A stretch of 55,943 nt of DNA from a bacterium (GTDB taxonomy: Bacteria; Bacillota; Clostridia; Lachnospirales; Lachnospiraceae), in NCBI GenBank assembly GCA_023667365.1, contig JAMPAG010000009.1, forward strand, positions 1 to 55,943. The letters run 5' to 3'. The translations under genes and the position numbers were made by a program. The notes below the pieces were generated by a model that was not told the DNA's origin, made no database searches, and saw only the letters and a list, made by a program, of their open reading frames with translations. Shown here one piece after another: positions 9,554 through 18,090 of the stretch (its first letter is position 1; each line of letters starts with the position of its first letter).

Positions 9554-11392
9554 ATGGAGAAATTTATTGTCAACATCATTCATCGTCCCGAAATGGTGCC
9601 GGAATATGCAGAGAAAGTGACCGGACACGGGAAAGAGGAAGACATCGGAAGAAAGGCGCTCCTGACGGAATCGCTGGATATTTTCAAGACCCAGCAGTCG
9701 ATCGCGCACAAGAACGGACTAAAGACAACGATCCAGATGACCTATGCTTCTCTTTTTAATGACGAAGCGGTAGCGCTGGCAAAGGCGGATCACGAGCAGT
9801 ACGGCGACGAGATCGCATTAACGCTTTTAGGGCTTCCGTGCAAGGAGTTCCGCGAGAAATACAAGACAAAGGATTTCTGTATCTGGATGTTCTCGATGGA
9901 AGATAAGAAATCCATCGTCGATGACGTGTTCGGTAAGTTTCATGAGCGCTTCGGTTTCTATCCGGAATCAACCGGTTCCTATTACATGGACGCCGAACTG
10001 ACAAATTATATCAAAGAAAAATATCCGACGGTAAAATGTGCGGTTGCGACCTGCTGGGAGGAAGGACCGAAGGCATATCATACGTGCAACAACTCCTGGT
10101 ATACGTTTATGGACGGCGGTCCGTGGGCGCCCTGGATTCCGAGTAAGCAGAACACCCATGCGCCTGCGGCGGACGAGGCGGAAGATTCCGGCATTGTGGC
10201 GATTCCGCATTTGTCCCGCGACCTGCTTGCGTGCTACGACGGCAACGGTTCCAATTTCGGCACGCATCCGCAGAACGTACTGCGCGGCATGATCTATGAT
10301 ACCGAGACATGGGATTATCCTTATTTATATAATCTGATCGACCAGTACCGTCATTTAGGAAAATTCAATAACGGCTACGCGTATAACATGATGTTCGTAG
10401 GACCGGGCTGGATGAACAAGATGGGACGCTGGGAGGCGCCTTACGAGCTGCTGCTCAAATCTTACGAGGACGGCTGTGCTTATTACGGCAAGCTCAAAAA
10501 AGAAGGCAAATTGAGCGATATGACGATGGCGGAGTTCGCGGACTGGTACCGTGAGAACAGACGCTATACGGAGCCGGAGTGCGCGCTTTGGAAAGATATT
10601 CTTTACGGTTCGGATAAGCAGCTGTTCTGGTACTGCGATCCGTATATGCGCGCCTGCGTCAACATGGATCAGGGCGGCGCGATCGTCGATCTTCGCCCGT
10701 ATGCGGCAAAATTAAACTGGCCGGTCGGCATCGGAACCAAGCATGTGACCGACGCGTCTTATCCGTTCCTGATTCAGGAAAAGTACCGCGCGGGATATTT
10801 CACGCACTATGCGGGCGAAGGAACGGTCAGAAGCGCAAAGCTTTCCTATAACGGCGAGGAAGTGGATTTATGTCTCTGCCGCACGAAGGCGCATTTTTCC
10901 GAGGAGGGACGAACGAGAATCTTAACGCTCGATCCGGTGGATATTGAATTTGCGGACTTAACCGTGAAGCTCCAGACAAGACTGCTTTTTGAGGAGGGAA
11001 GCTCCCGCATCGGCATCGAGCGCAAGGTGCTTTCCATGAGCGATCCGAATGCAAAAGTGGAATTAAATGAGTATATGGTAGCGTGCTACGGAACGACGGA
11101 GTATTCCGAGGATATGACCGGTATTACGTTAAGTCTGGAAAAGGGCAGTGAAAAGAGCACGATCGACTATGCGTACAAGTGCAGGGAGGCTTCCATGGAA
11201 GGCGCGGAGCGCGTCACAGCGGTGGTACCGCAGATCGAAACCCGCGTATCGCTCAGCACCGATTGCGGCAAGGCGTCCGGCTATGTGAAAGAGGGCTATG
11301 CATTCTCCCCGATGTTTACGTTAGGCTATCAAACAGAAATTTCTGATAAGGAGGTATTTACGACATGGCTCAATCTGGAAAAGGCAAATTAA
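9554..11392 (+). CDS. Unrecognised 612-residue protein in the galactan operon
   Basis: AAGGAGG is 6 bases before the ATG. There is no signal peptide or membrane segment, so it is cytoplasmic. The N-terminal third (MEKFIVNIIHRPEMVPEY through GFYPESTGSYYMDAEL) has the alternating helix/strand rhythm and conserved-looking Asp/Glu/His of a polysaccharide-deacetylase or GH57-like barrel, an impression rather than an assignment. A middle segment is rich in Trp/Tyr/Gly (WYTFMDGGPWAPWIPS, GPGWMNKMGRWEAPYELL), suggesting a sugar-binding cleft. The last about 200 residues look like beta-sandwich. It heads a three-gene operon with a zinc-ribbon protein and a GH53 enzyme under the LacI-type operator. A carbohydrate-active role on galactan fragments is inferred from that context only. 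Confidence 0.85.
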   Translation: MEKFIVNIIHRPEMVPEYAEKVTGHGKEEDIGRKALLTESLDIFKTQQSIAHKNGLKTTIQMTYASLFNDEAVALAKADHEQYGDEIALTLLGLPCKEFREKYKTKDFCIWMFSMEDKKSIVDDVFGKFHERFGFYPESTGSYYMDAELTNYIKEKYPTVKCAVATCWEEGPKAYHTCNNSWYTFMDGGPWAPWIPSKQNTHAPAADEAEDSGIVAIPHLSRDLLACYDGNGSNFGTHPQNVLRGMIYDTETWDYPYLYNLIDQYRHLGKFNNGYAYNMMFVGPGWMNKMGRWEAPYELLLKSYEDGCAYYGKLKKEGKLSDMTMAEFADWYRENRRYTEPECALWKDILYGSDKQLFWYCDPYMRACVNMDQGGAIVDLRPYAAKLNWPVGIGTKHVTDASYPFLIQEKYRAGYFTHYAGEGTVRSAKLSYNGEEVDLCLCRTKAHFSEEGRTRILTLDPVDIEFADLTVKLQTRLLFEEGSSRIGIERKVLSMSDPNAKVELNEYMVACYGTTEYSEDMTGITLSLEKGSEKSTIDYAYKCREASMEGAERVTAVVPQIETRVSLSTDCGKASGYVKEGYAFSPMFTLGYQTEISDKEVFTTWLNLEKAN

Positions 11393-11580
11393 ATTACCGG
11401 TGTCCGTCCTGCTTTATGCGAGACCTTGATATTGATATGTTTTATGACCGCGATAAAAAAGAATACTACTGCATCCGCTGCCAGTATCACGGCACGGAGG
11501 AGGATGTGTTAAAAAAGAACGAGCTGGCAAGGTTCCGCTATGGCAGAATTGCGGACAGAATCACAGAATTTGAGGACTGA
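11365..11580 (+). CDS. Small zinc-ribbon protein of the galactan operon
   Basis: 71 residues. Two CxxC knuckles (YRCPSC at 13-16 and YYCIRC at 36-39) about 20 residues apart form a zinc ribbon. A short basic/acidic helix (ELARFRYGRIADRITEFED) follows. The gene starts inside the 3' end of the 612-residue gene (28-base overlap) with AAGGAGG upstream, and ends 6 bases before the GH53 gene, so all three are tightly coupled. Small zinc ribbons bind nucleic acid or protein partners; its role in a sugar operon is unknown. It is too small to be an enzyme and may be a partner of the 612-residue protein. Confidence 0.85.
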   Translation: MAQSGKGKLNYRCPSCFMRDLDIDMFYDRDKKEYYCIRCQYHGTEEDVLKKNELARFRYGRIADRITEFED

Positions 11581-11586
11581 CGACTT

Positions 11587-12690
11587 ATGGCAGAGTTTAT
11601 CAAAGGCATGGATGTCTCCACGCTTGAAGAAGTCGAGCGGTGCGGGGGCAGGTTTTACGATAACGGGCAGGAGGGAGAGCTGCTCTCCATCTTAAAGCGT
11701 TACGGGACAAACGCGGTGCGTCTGCGTCTGTGGAACGATCCGTATTCCGAGACAAGAAAGCCGTACGGCGCGGGGACGAATGATCTTGATGTGACCGTGC
11801 GGACTGCAAAGCGGGCGCTTGCGCAGGGAATGCAGTTTCTTCTCGATCTGCATTACAGTGATTTTTGGACCGATCCGGGCAAACAGATCAAGCCGAAGGC
11901 GTGGGCGGATTATGACGACGACCAGCTGGAGCAGGCAGTGTATGACTATACCTGCCGCGTGCTGCTTACCCTGAAAAAAGAAAATGCGTTCCCGACGATG
12001 ATCCAGATCGGCAATGAGGTGACGAACGGGCTGTTGTGGCCGAATGCCAAAATGCCTGCTTACGATAACATTGCGCGCTTTATCAGCGCGGGTATCCGCG
12101 CCGCGCGCGCCGTGGACGCGAAGCTTCCGGTCATGATCCATTTGGATAACGGCGGCAATAACGCATTGTATCGCGACTGGTTCGATCACTATATGGAGCG
12201 CGGTGAGGATTTTGACGTAATTGGTCTGTCCTATTATCCGTTCTGGCACGGTCCGATTTCCGGTCTTGCCGACAATATGAAAGACATTTCCGAACGCTAT
12301 CAAAAGGATGTTATCGTTGCCGAGGTGTCCATGGGGTATACGATGGAGGACTATCAGGCGTACGAAAAGCTTGCGGATGAGGAGCGCAAGGGCATGGCGA
12401 CGAAAGCGGCGCTTGCCGAAAAAGTACCGTATCCGATGACACCTGAGGGACAGCGTGATTTTATGAAAGAGGTCATGCAGATCATCCGCGACGTTCCGAA
12501 CGGCAGGGGAAAGGGCTTCTTCTACTGGGAGCCCGCATGGCTTCCCGTGCCCGGCTCCGGCTGGGCGACGCCGGAGTCGCTTGCCTATATCGGCGACAAA
12601 GGACCCTGCGGTAACGAGTGGGCGAATCAGGCGTTGTTCGACTATGACGGAAACGCATTGCCCGCGCTTGCGGCGATCCGTGATTTTTAA
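11587..12690 (+). CDS. Cytoplasmic GH53 galactanase
   Basis: 367 residues with no signal peptide, binding module or linker, so it acts inside the cell, presumably on imported galacto-oligosaccharides. The GH53 barrel is complete: FIKGMDVSTLEEVE, AVRLRLWNDPYSE, DLHYSDFWTDPGKQ, acid/base Glu in QIGNEVT (about 141), nucleophile Glu in VAEVSMGYT (about 246), and the late FFYWEPAWLPVPG motif shared with the secreted enzyme at 0.9-3.1 kb. It is last in the operon, 6 bases after the zinc-ribbon gene, with a terminator after it. Two GH53 enzymes in different compartments imply a staged pathway. Confidence 0.93.
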   Translation: MAEFIKGMDVSTLEEVERCGGRFYDNGQEGELLSILKRYGTNAVRLRLWNDPYSETRKPYGAGTNDLDVTVRTAKRALAQGMQFLLDLHYSDFWTDPGKQIKPKAWADYDDDQLEQAVYDYTCRVLLTLKKENAFPTMIQIGNEVTNGLLWPNAKMPAYDNIARFISAGIRAARAVDAKLPVMIHLDNGGNNALYRDWFDHYMERGEDFDVIGLSYYPFWHGPISGLADNMKDISERYQKDVIVAEVSMGYTMEDYQAYEKLADEERKGMATKAALAEKVPYPMTPEGQRDFMKEVMQIIRDVPNGRGKGFFYWEPAWLPVPGSGWATPESLAYIGDKGPCGNEWANQALFDYDGNALPALAAIRDF

Positions 12691-12713
12691 GAGAAGGATG
12701 TTTGGTAAGACAG

Positions 12714-12745
12714 AAGGACTTCCGCATGGGCGGGGGTCCTTTTTA
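12714..12745 (+). terminator. Terminator of the second galactan operon
   Basis: AGGACTTCCGC pairs with GCGGGGGTCCT (two G-U pairs), followed by TTTTT. Confidence 0.75.
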
Positions 12746-12746
12746 A

Positions 12747-12800
12747 CGTATGGGAAATTTTGCAAACCCGGAAGAATTGCGTCAGCGAAACTCTTTTTTA
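12747..12800 (+). repeat. Degenerate copy of the double-hairpin repeat
   Basis: It keeps the leader TATGGGAAATTTTGCAAACC and GAAGAATTGCGTCAGC, but then jumps to GAAACTCTTTTTTA. The return arm of hairpin 1 and most of hairpin 2 are deleted. Confidence 0.65.
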
Positions 12801-12870
12801 TATGGCAGGAAGCGTCGTCCCATGATACAATAGTTTTCTGATAACAATGTGCCATGGGCAGGAGACGAAC

Positions 12871-13581
12871 ATGTACCATATTGTAGTGTGCGACGACGAA
12901 AAAGAAATCCTGGACATCATTTTGAGAAAAGTGCAGAGCTGCTTTGACGGGAATCAGATACCGGCGCGCTGTACCGGCATGAATGATCCGAGAAAACTGA
13001 TGCAGTGCCTGCAAAACGAGAAGATAGACGTTTTGTTTTTGGATATAGATATGCCGTATCATAACGGAATGGAGATCGCGGGATTGATCAACGAACAGAA
13101 CAGGAACACGATCCTGATCTTCATCACGAGCCACGACGCGCTTGTCTATCAGACTTTTGCCTACCGGCCGTTCGGATTTATCCGTAAAACACATATGGAT
13201 CAGGAAATGGAGGAAGTCGTAAAGCGGATTGGAAAAGAATTGCTGGAAAACAGGCAGGAACTCGTGATTCAAAAAGGACAGGAACTGATCCGGATACGCA
13301 TCAAAGACATTTTTTATATCGAGGCGGAGAAAAATTACCTTGTCATAAAACGAAAAGACGATACGGTCCGCGTCCGGGAAACCATGACAAATATGGAAAA
13401 GAAACTGGAGGGCAGGGGTTTTATCCGGTGCCACAAGGGCTATCTGGTGAATGCGGAATACATTGAAAAAGTGACGAATTCCGAAATGATTGTGAAAGCG
13501 GGCGGGGAAAGCACGGCGCTTCCCATAGGCAGAAGCTATGAAAAGGATGTGCGGAAAAAAATTCTGGAAATGCTTCGATAG
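12871..13581 (+). CDS. LytTR-type response regulator (AgrA-like)
   Basis: 236 residues from ATG 12871 (GGAG 7 bases upstream). Receiver domain: acidic pocket CDDEKE, phospho-acceptor Asp in VLFLDIDMP, the signalling Thr/Ser region FITSHD and Lys in FIRKTH. LytTR DNA-binding domain: DIFYIEAEKNYLVIK, RCHKGYLVNAEYIEKV and LPIGRSYEKDV. It is followed 33 bases later by a kinase gene, and then by an ABC exporter that may be the target. LytTR regulators in Clostridia often control peptide-related export or immunity genes. Confidence 0.92.
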   Translation: MYHIVVCDDEKEILDIILRKVQSCFDGNQIPARCTGMNDPRKLMQCLQNEKIDVLFLDIDMPYHNGMEIAGLINEQNRNTILIFITSHDALVYQTFAYRPFGFIRKTHMDQEMEEVVKRIGKELLENRQELVIQKGQELIRIRIKDIFYIEAEKNYLVIKRKDDTVRVRETMTNMEKKLEGRGFIRCHKGYLVNAEYIEKVTNSEMIVKAGGESTALPIGRSYEKDVRKKILEMLR

Positions 13582-13614
13582 GAGCTTCGATAAGAGGGGT
13601 GGGGGAAATCGGAA

Positions 13615-14388
13615 ATGGAGATGGTTCTTGTAGTCATAATCGTCATACAGGCGGTCCTATTGGGAAAGGCATTCGGCTCAAACAGAGCCCTGAAAGCACG
13701 TTATGAGGAACAGGACAGACAGCTTGCGCGGTATGTGGCGGACAATCTGGATATGGAAAAAAGACTGTCAGACATCCGGGATGATTATGAAAAACAGCAG
13801 CGGACGACAGAGGAAATACGCAGAGTCCAACAGCAGATCGGACTGCTCAAACATGATATGAAAAATCATACGATGGTAATTCTTTCTTATTTGGAGGAGA
13901 GCAGGACGCAGGAGGCAAAACGATATGCGGGGGAAATTCTGGACAAACTTAACAGGACGTATACTTATGTTCATGTCGGAAATTCGTTATTGAGCCATAT
14001 CCTGAACACGAAGCTCTCCCGGGCAAAAGCGGAAGGCATCGGGATCAAGGCCGAAATCGAGAACCTGTCGTTTTCGTATATGGACAGCGTGGATTTTTCG
14101 TCTTTGTTAAATAACATGCTCGATAATGCCATCAGCGGCGCGCTTGGTTCCAGAGAACCAAAACTGGAAGTCAATATTGCCTCTAAAAAAGGATTCGACG
14201 TCCTTACCGTGAAGAACAGCATCGACGGATCCGTGTTAAAGGATAATCCCCGGCTGATTTCTTCCAAGGAAGAGCCGGGGCACGGATATGGCATGAAGCA
14301 GATGAGGGCGGTTGCGGAAAAATATGACGGAACAATGGATCTGTATGAGAAGGACGGCATGTTTATCGTTACGGTGATGTTCGCGTGA
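13615..14388 (+). CDS. GHKL-type histidine kinase lacking a sensor domain
   Basis: 257 residues. There is a single N-terminal membrane helix (MVLVVIIVIQAVLLG), then coiled coil (about 25-70) and an AgrC-like kinase core: LLKHDMKNH with the phospho-His, N-box NNMLDNAISGA and G-box GHGYGMKQM. AgrC proteins usually have six membrane helices for peptide sensing; here that module is absent, so the input must come from the coiled coil or a partner. It pairs with the LytTR regulator upstream and precedes the ABC exporter. The stop is followed by a terminator, so the exporter has its own start of transcription. Confidence 0.9.
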   Translation: MEMVLVVIIVIQAVLLGKAFGSNRALKARYEEQDRQLARYVADNLDMEKRLSDIRDDYEKQQRTTEEIRRVQQQIGLLKHDMKNHTMVILSYLEESRTQEAKRYAGEILDKLNRTYTYVHVGNSLLSHILNTKLSRAKAEGIGIKAEIENLSFSYMDSVDFSSLLNNMLDNAISGALGSREPKLEVNIASKKGFDVLTVKNSIDGSVLKDNPRLISSKEEPGHGYGMKQMRAVAEKYDGTMDLYEKDGMFIVTVMFA

Positions 14389-14510
14389 AAAACGTTTCCG
14401 CGCGCAGCGTGTACGGCAGCGGTTCATACGAGCTGCTGGCGGTTTATCGCGTTTGGCAGCGGTCCGCATACCCCCCCCGCGGACGGTTTATCCCTGAATC
14501 AAGGTTGTTT

Positions 14511-14543
14511 ATCCCGCATGGATTGACGTGCGGGATTTTTTTT
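14511..14543 (+). terminator. Terminator after the kinase gene
   Basis: TCCCGCA and TGCGGGA arms with a 9-11 base loop are followed by eight T. A further GTCCGC/GCGGAC hairpin with a C8 loop lies just upstream (14462-14484). Confidence 0.8.
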
Positions 14544-14593
14544 ATTATGATGACCTCGCATTGGGACGGTACAATTTTGGGAGGTGAATACTT

Positions 14594-15523
14594 CTGGTTA
14601 TCGTAAAGGATGTATCAAAGACGTTAGGAAAGAAAAACATATTAAAGAACATTTCCTTCCATATTGCGCGGAGCGAAAAGGTAGGGCTGATCGGCTTAAA
14701 CGGCGCGGGAAAAACGACGCTGTTAAATATCATTGCCGGTGTGGCAAAGCCGGATACCGGTTTTATCAGAACCAACGGAAAAGACAGTGTGATACAGGAC
14801 CATGCTTCCGCAAGGGAATTGATCTACCTGTCGGGGACCAAATCCCAGCTGTGGGAGGAATTGACGGTCAGGGCGTCGTTTGAAAATTGCAGAAACATGT
14901 ATCGGATCCGCACGCAGGATTTTGCGGAGAGGCTGGAGCGTTTGGAGGAAGTATTTGAGATCGGGGCGCTGATGGACCGGAGACCGGATCATCTTTCGCT
15001 GGGGGAACGGATGAGGTGCGAGCTGGTCTATGCCCTGCTTGCCGAGCCGCAGATCTTATTGCTGGACGAGGTGCTGATCGGTGTGGATGTCGCCATACGG
15101 CATAAGATTCTGTGCTTTTTTGAACGCTACAGAAAAGAAAAAACGGTGACGATCCTTTATACAAGCAATCAGCTTGCGGAGGTGGAGAAGCTGTGCGACA
15201 GGGTGATCCTGCTTCATGAGGGAGAAATTCTTTTTGACGGAAAAACCGAGCGGATCATAGACGAGTTTTCACCATATTATCGGATGGAAGTGAACATATC
15301 GGGCGCGCTTCCCGATCTGGAAGATCTTCCTCTGGAAAAATATTGTGTGCAGTCCGATCTGCTCACGATCGACTATGATAAACAAAAAATAGAAACGGCA
15401 CAGCTTCTGCGGCATCTTATGAAGCAGGGAGGCATCGGGGACGTCCGGTTGCAGGAACCGGATCTGGAAGGAACGATCAGCAGAATTTACGGAGGACGCA
15501 TATGGAACCCATCATTCAGGTGA
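14594..15523 (+). CDS. ABC exporter ATPase 1, probable CTG start, degenerate H-loop
   Basis: About 309 residues. The reading frame through Walker A (GLNGAGKTT, 14692 on) contains no ATG/GTG/TTG upstream of that motif. CTG 14594 follows GGGAGGTG at the right distance and yields a normal N-terminus, VIVKDVSKTLGKKNILKN. The alternative is a one-base insertion after GTG 14584. Signature LSLGERMRCEL and Walker B ILLLDEV are present; the usual DEP is DEV. The H-loop His is missing: TILYTSNQLAEVEKLCDR has Asn where the partner has TTHD. It overlaps the next ATPase gene by 22 bases. The two ATPases likely form an asymmetric heterodimer. Confidence 0.8.
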   Translation: MVIVKDVSKTLGKKNILKNISFHIARSEKVGLIGLNGAGKTTLLNIIAGVAKPDTGFIRTNGKDSVIQDHASARELIYLSGTKSQLWEELTVRASFENCRNMYRIRTQDFAERLERLEEVFEIGALMDRRPDHLSLGERMRCELVYALLAEPQILLLDEVLIGVDVAIRHKILCFFERYRKEKTVTILYTSNQLAEVEKLCDRVILLHEGEILFDGKTERIIDEFSPYYRMEVNISGALPDLEDLPLEKYCVQSDLLTIDYDKQKIETAQLLRHLMKQGGIGDVRLQEPDLEGTISRIYGGRIWNPSFR

Positions 15524-16488
15524 AGGACTTAAAAAAGCATTATCGGATCGCGAAACGCGGAAAAGGCATCGCCGCATCGCTGAAATACCTTTTCAGCAGA
15601 AATGAGGAGATTAAAAAGGCGGTTGACGGGATTAGTTTTTCCATCCGAAAAGGGGAGAGCGTCGGCTTTATCGGTCCGAACGGAGCCGGAAAATCCACGA
15701 CGATCAAAATTCTCTCCGGGATTCTGTATCCCGATGCGGGGGACGTCACGATCAAGGGCTATATTCCGTATAAGCAGAGAAAGCAGTATGTGAGAAATAT
15801 CGGCGTCGTGTTCGGGCAGAAATCACAGTTGAACTGGGATCTGCCTCTGATGGAAAGCTTTGAACTGATGAAGTTTATTTACCGGATTCCGCAGGAACAA
15901 TACGAAAAAAATCTGAGCCTGTTTTCCGATCTGCTGGAAATGGAGGATTTCATGAACCAGCCGGTGAGACAGCTCTCGCTGGGACAGCGGATGCGCGGGG
16001 ACATCGTCGCGGCGCTTTTACATTCGCCGGAAATCGTATTTCTGGACGAACCGACCATCGGGCTGGACGTCGTGGCAAAAGAAAAAATCCGCGAATTTAT
16101 CCGCTACATCAATGAAAAGGAACAGACGACCATTCTGTTTACCACGCATGACATGCAGGATATTGAGAAGGTCTGCGACCGTCTGATTATGATTGATAAA
16201 GGAAAAAAGATTTATGACGGAAGCATCGGGCAGATCAAAAATAAATATGCGCATTCCAAGACCATTGAGATTTTGCTGGAAGACGGAGAAAAGGAGACGC
16301 AGACATTCGACGTCAGCGTAACGCCGATGAACACGGTCATGGAAAGCTTATTCGCGCAGAAAAAGGTCAGAGATATTTCCATCTGCGAACCGGAGATCGA
16401 CGATATTATCCGCGATATTTATGAAGGAAGGATCGTGTTGGAGAATTCTGCGCCAAGCGCGCAGGTATGCGGTGGGCACGGAGGATGA
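15502..16488 (+). CDS. ABC exporter ATPase 2
   Basis: 328 residues with all canonical motifs: Walker A GPNGAGKST, Q-loop FGQKSQLNWD, signature LSLGQRMRGD, Walker B IVFLDEPTIGLD and H-loop FTTHDMQDIEK. The SLKYLFSRNEEIKKAVDGISF region before Walker A is typical of the ABC-2 ATPases that accompany PF06182-type permeases. It starts inside the end of ATPase 1 and ends 4 bases before permease 1. The substrate is unknown; the family includes exporters of antibiotics, peptides and viologens. Confidence 0.92.
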   Translation: MEPIIQVKDLKKHYRIAKRGKGIAASLKYLFSRNEEIKKAVDGISFSIRKGESVGFIGPNGAGKSTTIKILSGILYPDAGDVTIKGYIPYKQRKQYVRNIGVVFGQKSQLNWDLPLMESFELMKFIYRIPQEQYEKNLSLFSDLLEMEDFMNQPVRQLSLGQRMRGDIVAALLHSPEIVFLDEPTIGLDVVAKEKIREFIRYINEKEQTTILFTTHDMQDIEKVCDRLIMIDKGKKIYDGSIGQIKNKYAHSKTIEILLEDGEKETQTFDVSVTPMNTVMESLFAQKKVRDISICEPEIDDIIRDIYEGRIVLENSAPSAQVCGGHGG

Positions 16489-16492
16489 TCAG

Positions 16493-17281
16493 ATGAGAGC
16501 TTACGTAGAATTTGCCGTAAAAAAGTTTCAGGATAAAATGGCATATCGGCTGGATTTTTTTATGGGGATCGTGAATACCGCGATCACGATCGTGGTCTAT
16601 TTGTGCATTTATAAAGCGTTGTATGGAAATGCGGCACAAATCGAGGGGGTGTCCTACCGCATGGTGGCGACAAACTTTGTCATTACGCTGGGGCTGTCCC
16701 ATGCGTTTGATTACAATGAATTCTTTTTGATGCACAAGATTCAGGACGGAAGCATTACGACCGAGTTTTTGAAACCGGTCAACTTTATGTTCCGGCTGCT
16801 TTCGGAAAATATCGGGGAAGGCGTGTTTAAGATATTGTTTCATTTTGTGCCGGCGCTGCTTTTTACCGTGCTGCACACGAAACTGTGTCCTCCGAAAAGC
16901 GCTTTGGGGCTGATTGCGATGCTTGTAAGCGTGGTATTCGGGTACCTGATCCTGTGGCTGATCAGCTTTATCGTCCAGACATGGAGTTTCTGGCTGTTCA
17001 GCGTATGGGGAATCCTGACGATCAAAAATGTACTGGTAAATCTGATGGCGGGGACGCTGGTGCCGTTATGGTTTATGCCGGAAGCACTTAGGCGGATCAT
17101 TTCCTTTACGCCGTTTGAATCCATTTATTTTACGCCGGTGCGGATTTATCTCGGCGAGCTGAACGGAACAGAGATTTTTTCCGGGATCGCGGTGCAGATT
17201 CTTTGGATCGCGGTTTTGGGAGCGATCGCCGGCGCGTTTTGGAAAAGAGGCGTCAAGAGGCTTGTGGTGCAGGGAGGATGA
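16493..17281 (+). CDS. ABC-2 type permease 1 (PF06182-like)
   Basis: 262 residues from ATG 16493 (GGAGG 9 bases upstream). Six predicted membrane segments: near FFMGIVNTAITIVVYLCIY, MVATNFVITLGLSHAF, ILFHFVPALLFTV, LGLIAMLVSVVFGYLIL, SFWLFSVWGILT and GIAVQILWIAVLGAIAGAF. The N-terminal amphipathic AYVEFAVKKFQDKMAYRLDF is characteristic of the family. It is the second-to-last gene of the exporter operon, and its 3' end carries the ribosome site of permease 2. Confidence 0.88.
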   Translation: MRAYVEFAVKKFQDKMAYRLDFFMGIVNTAITIVVYLCIYKALYGNAAQIEGVSYRMVATNFVITLGLSHAFDYNEFFLMHKIQDGSITTEFLKPVNFMFRLLSENIGEGVFKILFHFVPALLFTVLHTKLCPPKSALGLIAMLVSVVFGYLILWLISFIVQTWSFWLFSVWGILTIKNVLVNLMAGTLVPLWFMPEALRRIISFTPFESIYFTPVRIYLGELNGTEIFSGIAVQILWIAVLGAIAGAFWKRGVKRLVVQGG

Positions 17282-17286
17282 GCAAA

Positions 17287-18090
17287 ATGGGTGAGATCAG
17301 GATCATGCTGCAATCATTAAAGATGAGCGTTCATACGAGAATGCAGTACAGAGTGGACACCTTCGTCGCCACGCTTGCGGTCTTTGTCAGGGAATCCGCC
17401 AATATTGTTGCGATCTATCTGGCGCTGCTCAAGTTTGACAGGATCAATGACTGGGACATCAATGAACTGCTGTTTTTGTACAGCATTCTTTTTTTGACCT
17501 ATGCGATTGTCGTCTCGCTGTTCGCGGATCTGAGACAGTTTTCGGATACGATCAGAGAAGGCAGGTTTGACCGGCTTTTAGTCAGACCGAGAAGCCTGCT
17601 TCTCCAACTGGTGCTGAATAATGCCGACCTGATGGCGACGGCAGGCCACGGGACGCTGGGGGTCCTTTTGTTTCTTGTGTCCGCGGGCAGGGTCGGTATT
17701 CATTGGAACGCGGCAGGCATCCTGTATTATATCGGCGCGATCATCGGCGGGGTGCTGATTCAGGGCGGCATGTTTCTCTTTTTTTCATCCCTGTGTTTTT
17801 ATTTCGTGGAAGTCAACAGCATCCGTTCCATCTTTTTCTGGGAAATGCGCAAATTCGCCGGTTATCCGATCAGCATTTACCATAAGCTGATTCAGGGGCT
17901 TCTGATTTATGTTGTTCCGTTTGCGTTCGTCAACTATTTTCCGGCGCAGTATCTGCTGCGAAAAGAAGACATGGCAAACTATCCTGAGATTTATATTTAC
18001 ATTGCGCCGCTTGTCGGCGTGCTGGTATATACCGCCGCATATTTATTCTGGCGCGTGAGCGTAAAACGGTATGTCAGCACGGGGAATTGA
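17287..18090 (+). CDS. ABC-2 type permease 2 (PF06182-like)
   Basis: 267 residues. ATG 17287 is preferred over ATG 17278 because GGAGG (17273-17277) is then 9 bases away. The same six-segment layout as permease 1 suggests a heterodimer. It has a basic N-terminus (LQSLKMSVHTRMQYRVDTF) and helices near ANIVAIYLALL, FLYSILFLTYAIVV, LYYIGAIIGGVLIQGGMF, LLIYVVPFAFVNYF and IAPLVGVLVYTAAYLFW. The last 23 bases of coding (ACGGTATGTCAGCACGGGG plus 4) are duplicated 65 bases downstream at 18131. Confidence 0.88.
   Translation: MGEIRIMLQSLKMSVHTRMQYRVDTFVATLAVFVRESANIVAIYLALLKFDRINDWDINELLFLYSILFLTYAIVVSLFADLRQFSDTIREGRFDRLLVRPRSLLLQLVLNNADLMATAGHGTLGVLLFLVSAGRVGIHWNAAGILYYIGAIIGGVLIQGGMFLFFSSLCFYFVEVNSIRSIFFWEMRKFAGYPISIYHKLIQGLLIYVVPFAFVNYFPAQYLLRKEDMANYPEIYIYIAPLVGVLVYTAAYLFWRVSVKRYVSTGN

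Noticed and set aside
11692..13434. Long minus-strand open frame (about 580 codons) opposite GH53 and the LytTR gene
   Set aside because: It lies antisense to two genes with clear family motifs and good ribosome sites, has no recognisable domain, and arises from codon bias in the real genes.
9386..14478. Poly-G (about 9386) and poly-C (about 14471) tracts as phase-variation switches
   Set aside because: Neither lies in a coding region or between promoter elements; they are only eight bases long and there is no supporting context beyond a leader and a hairpin loop.
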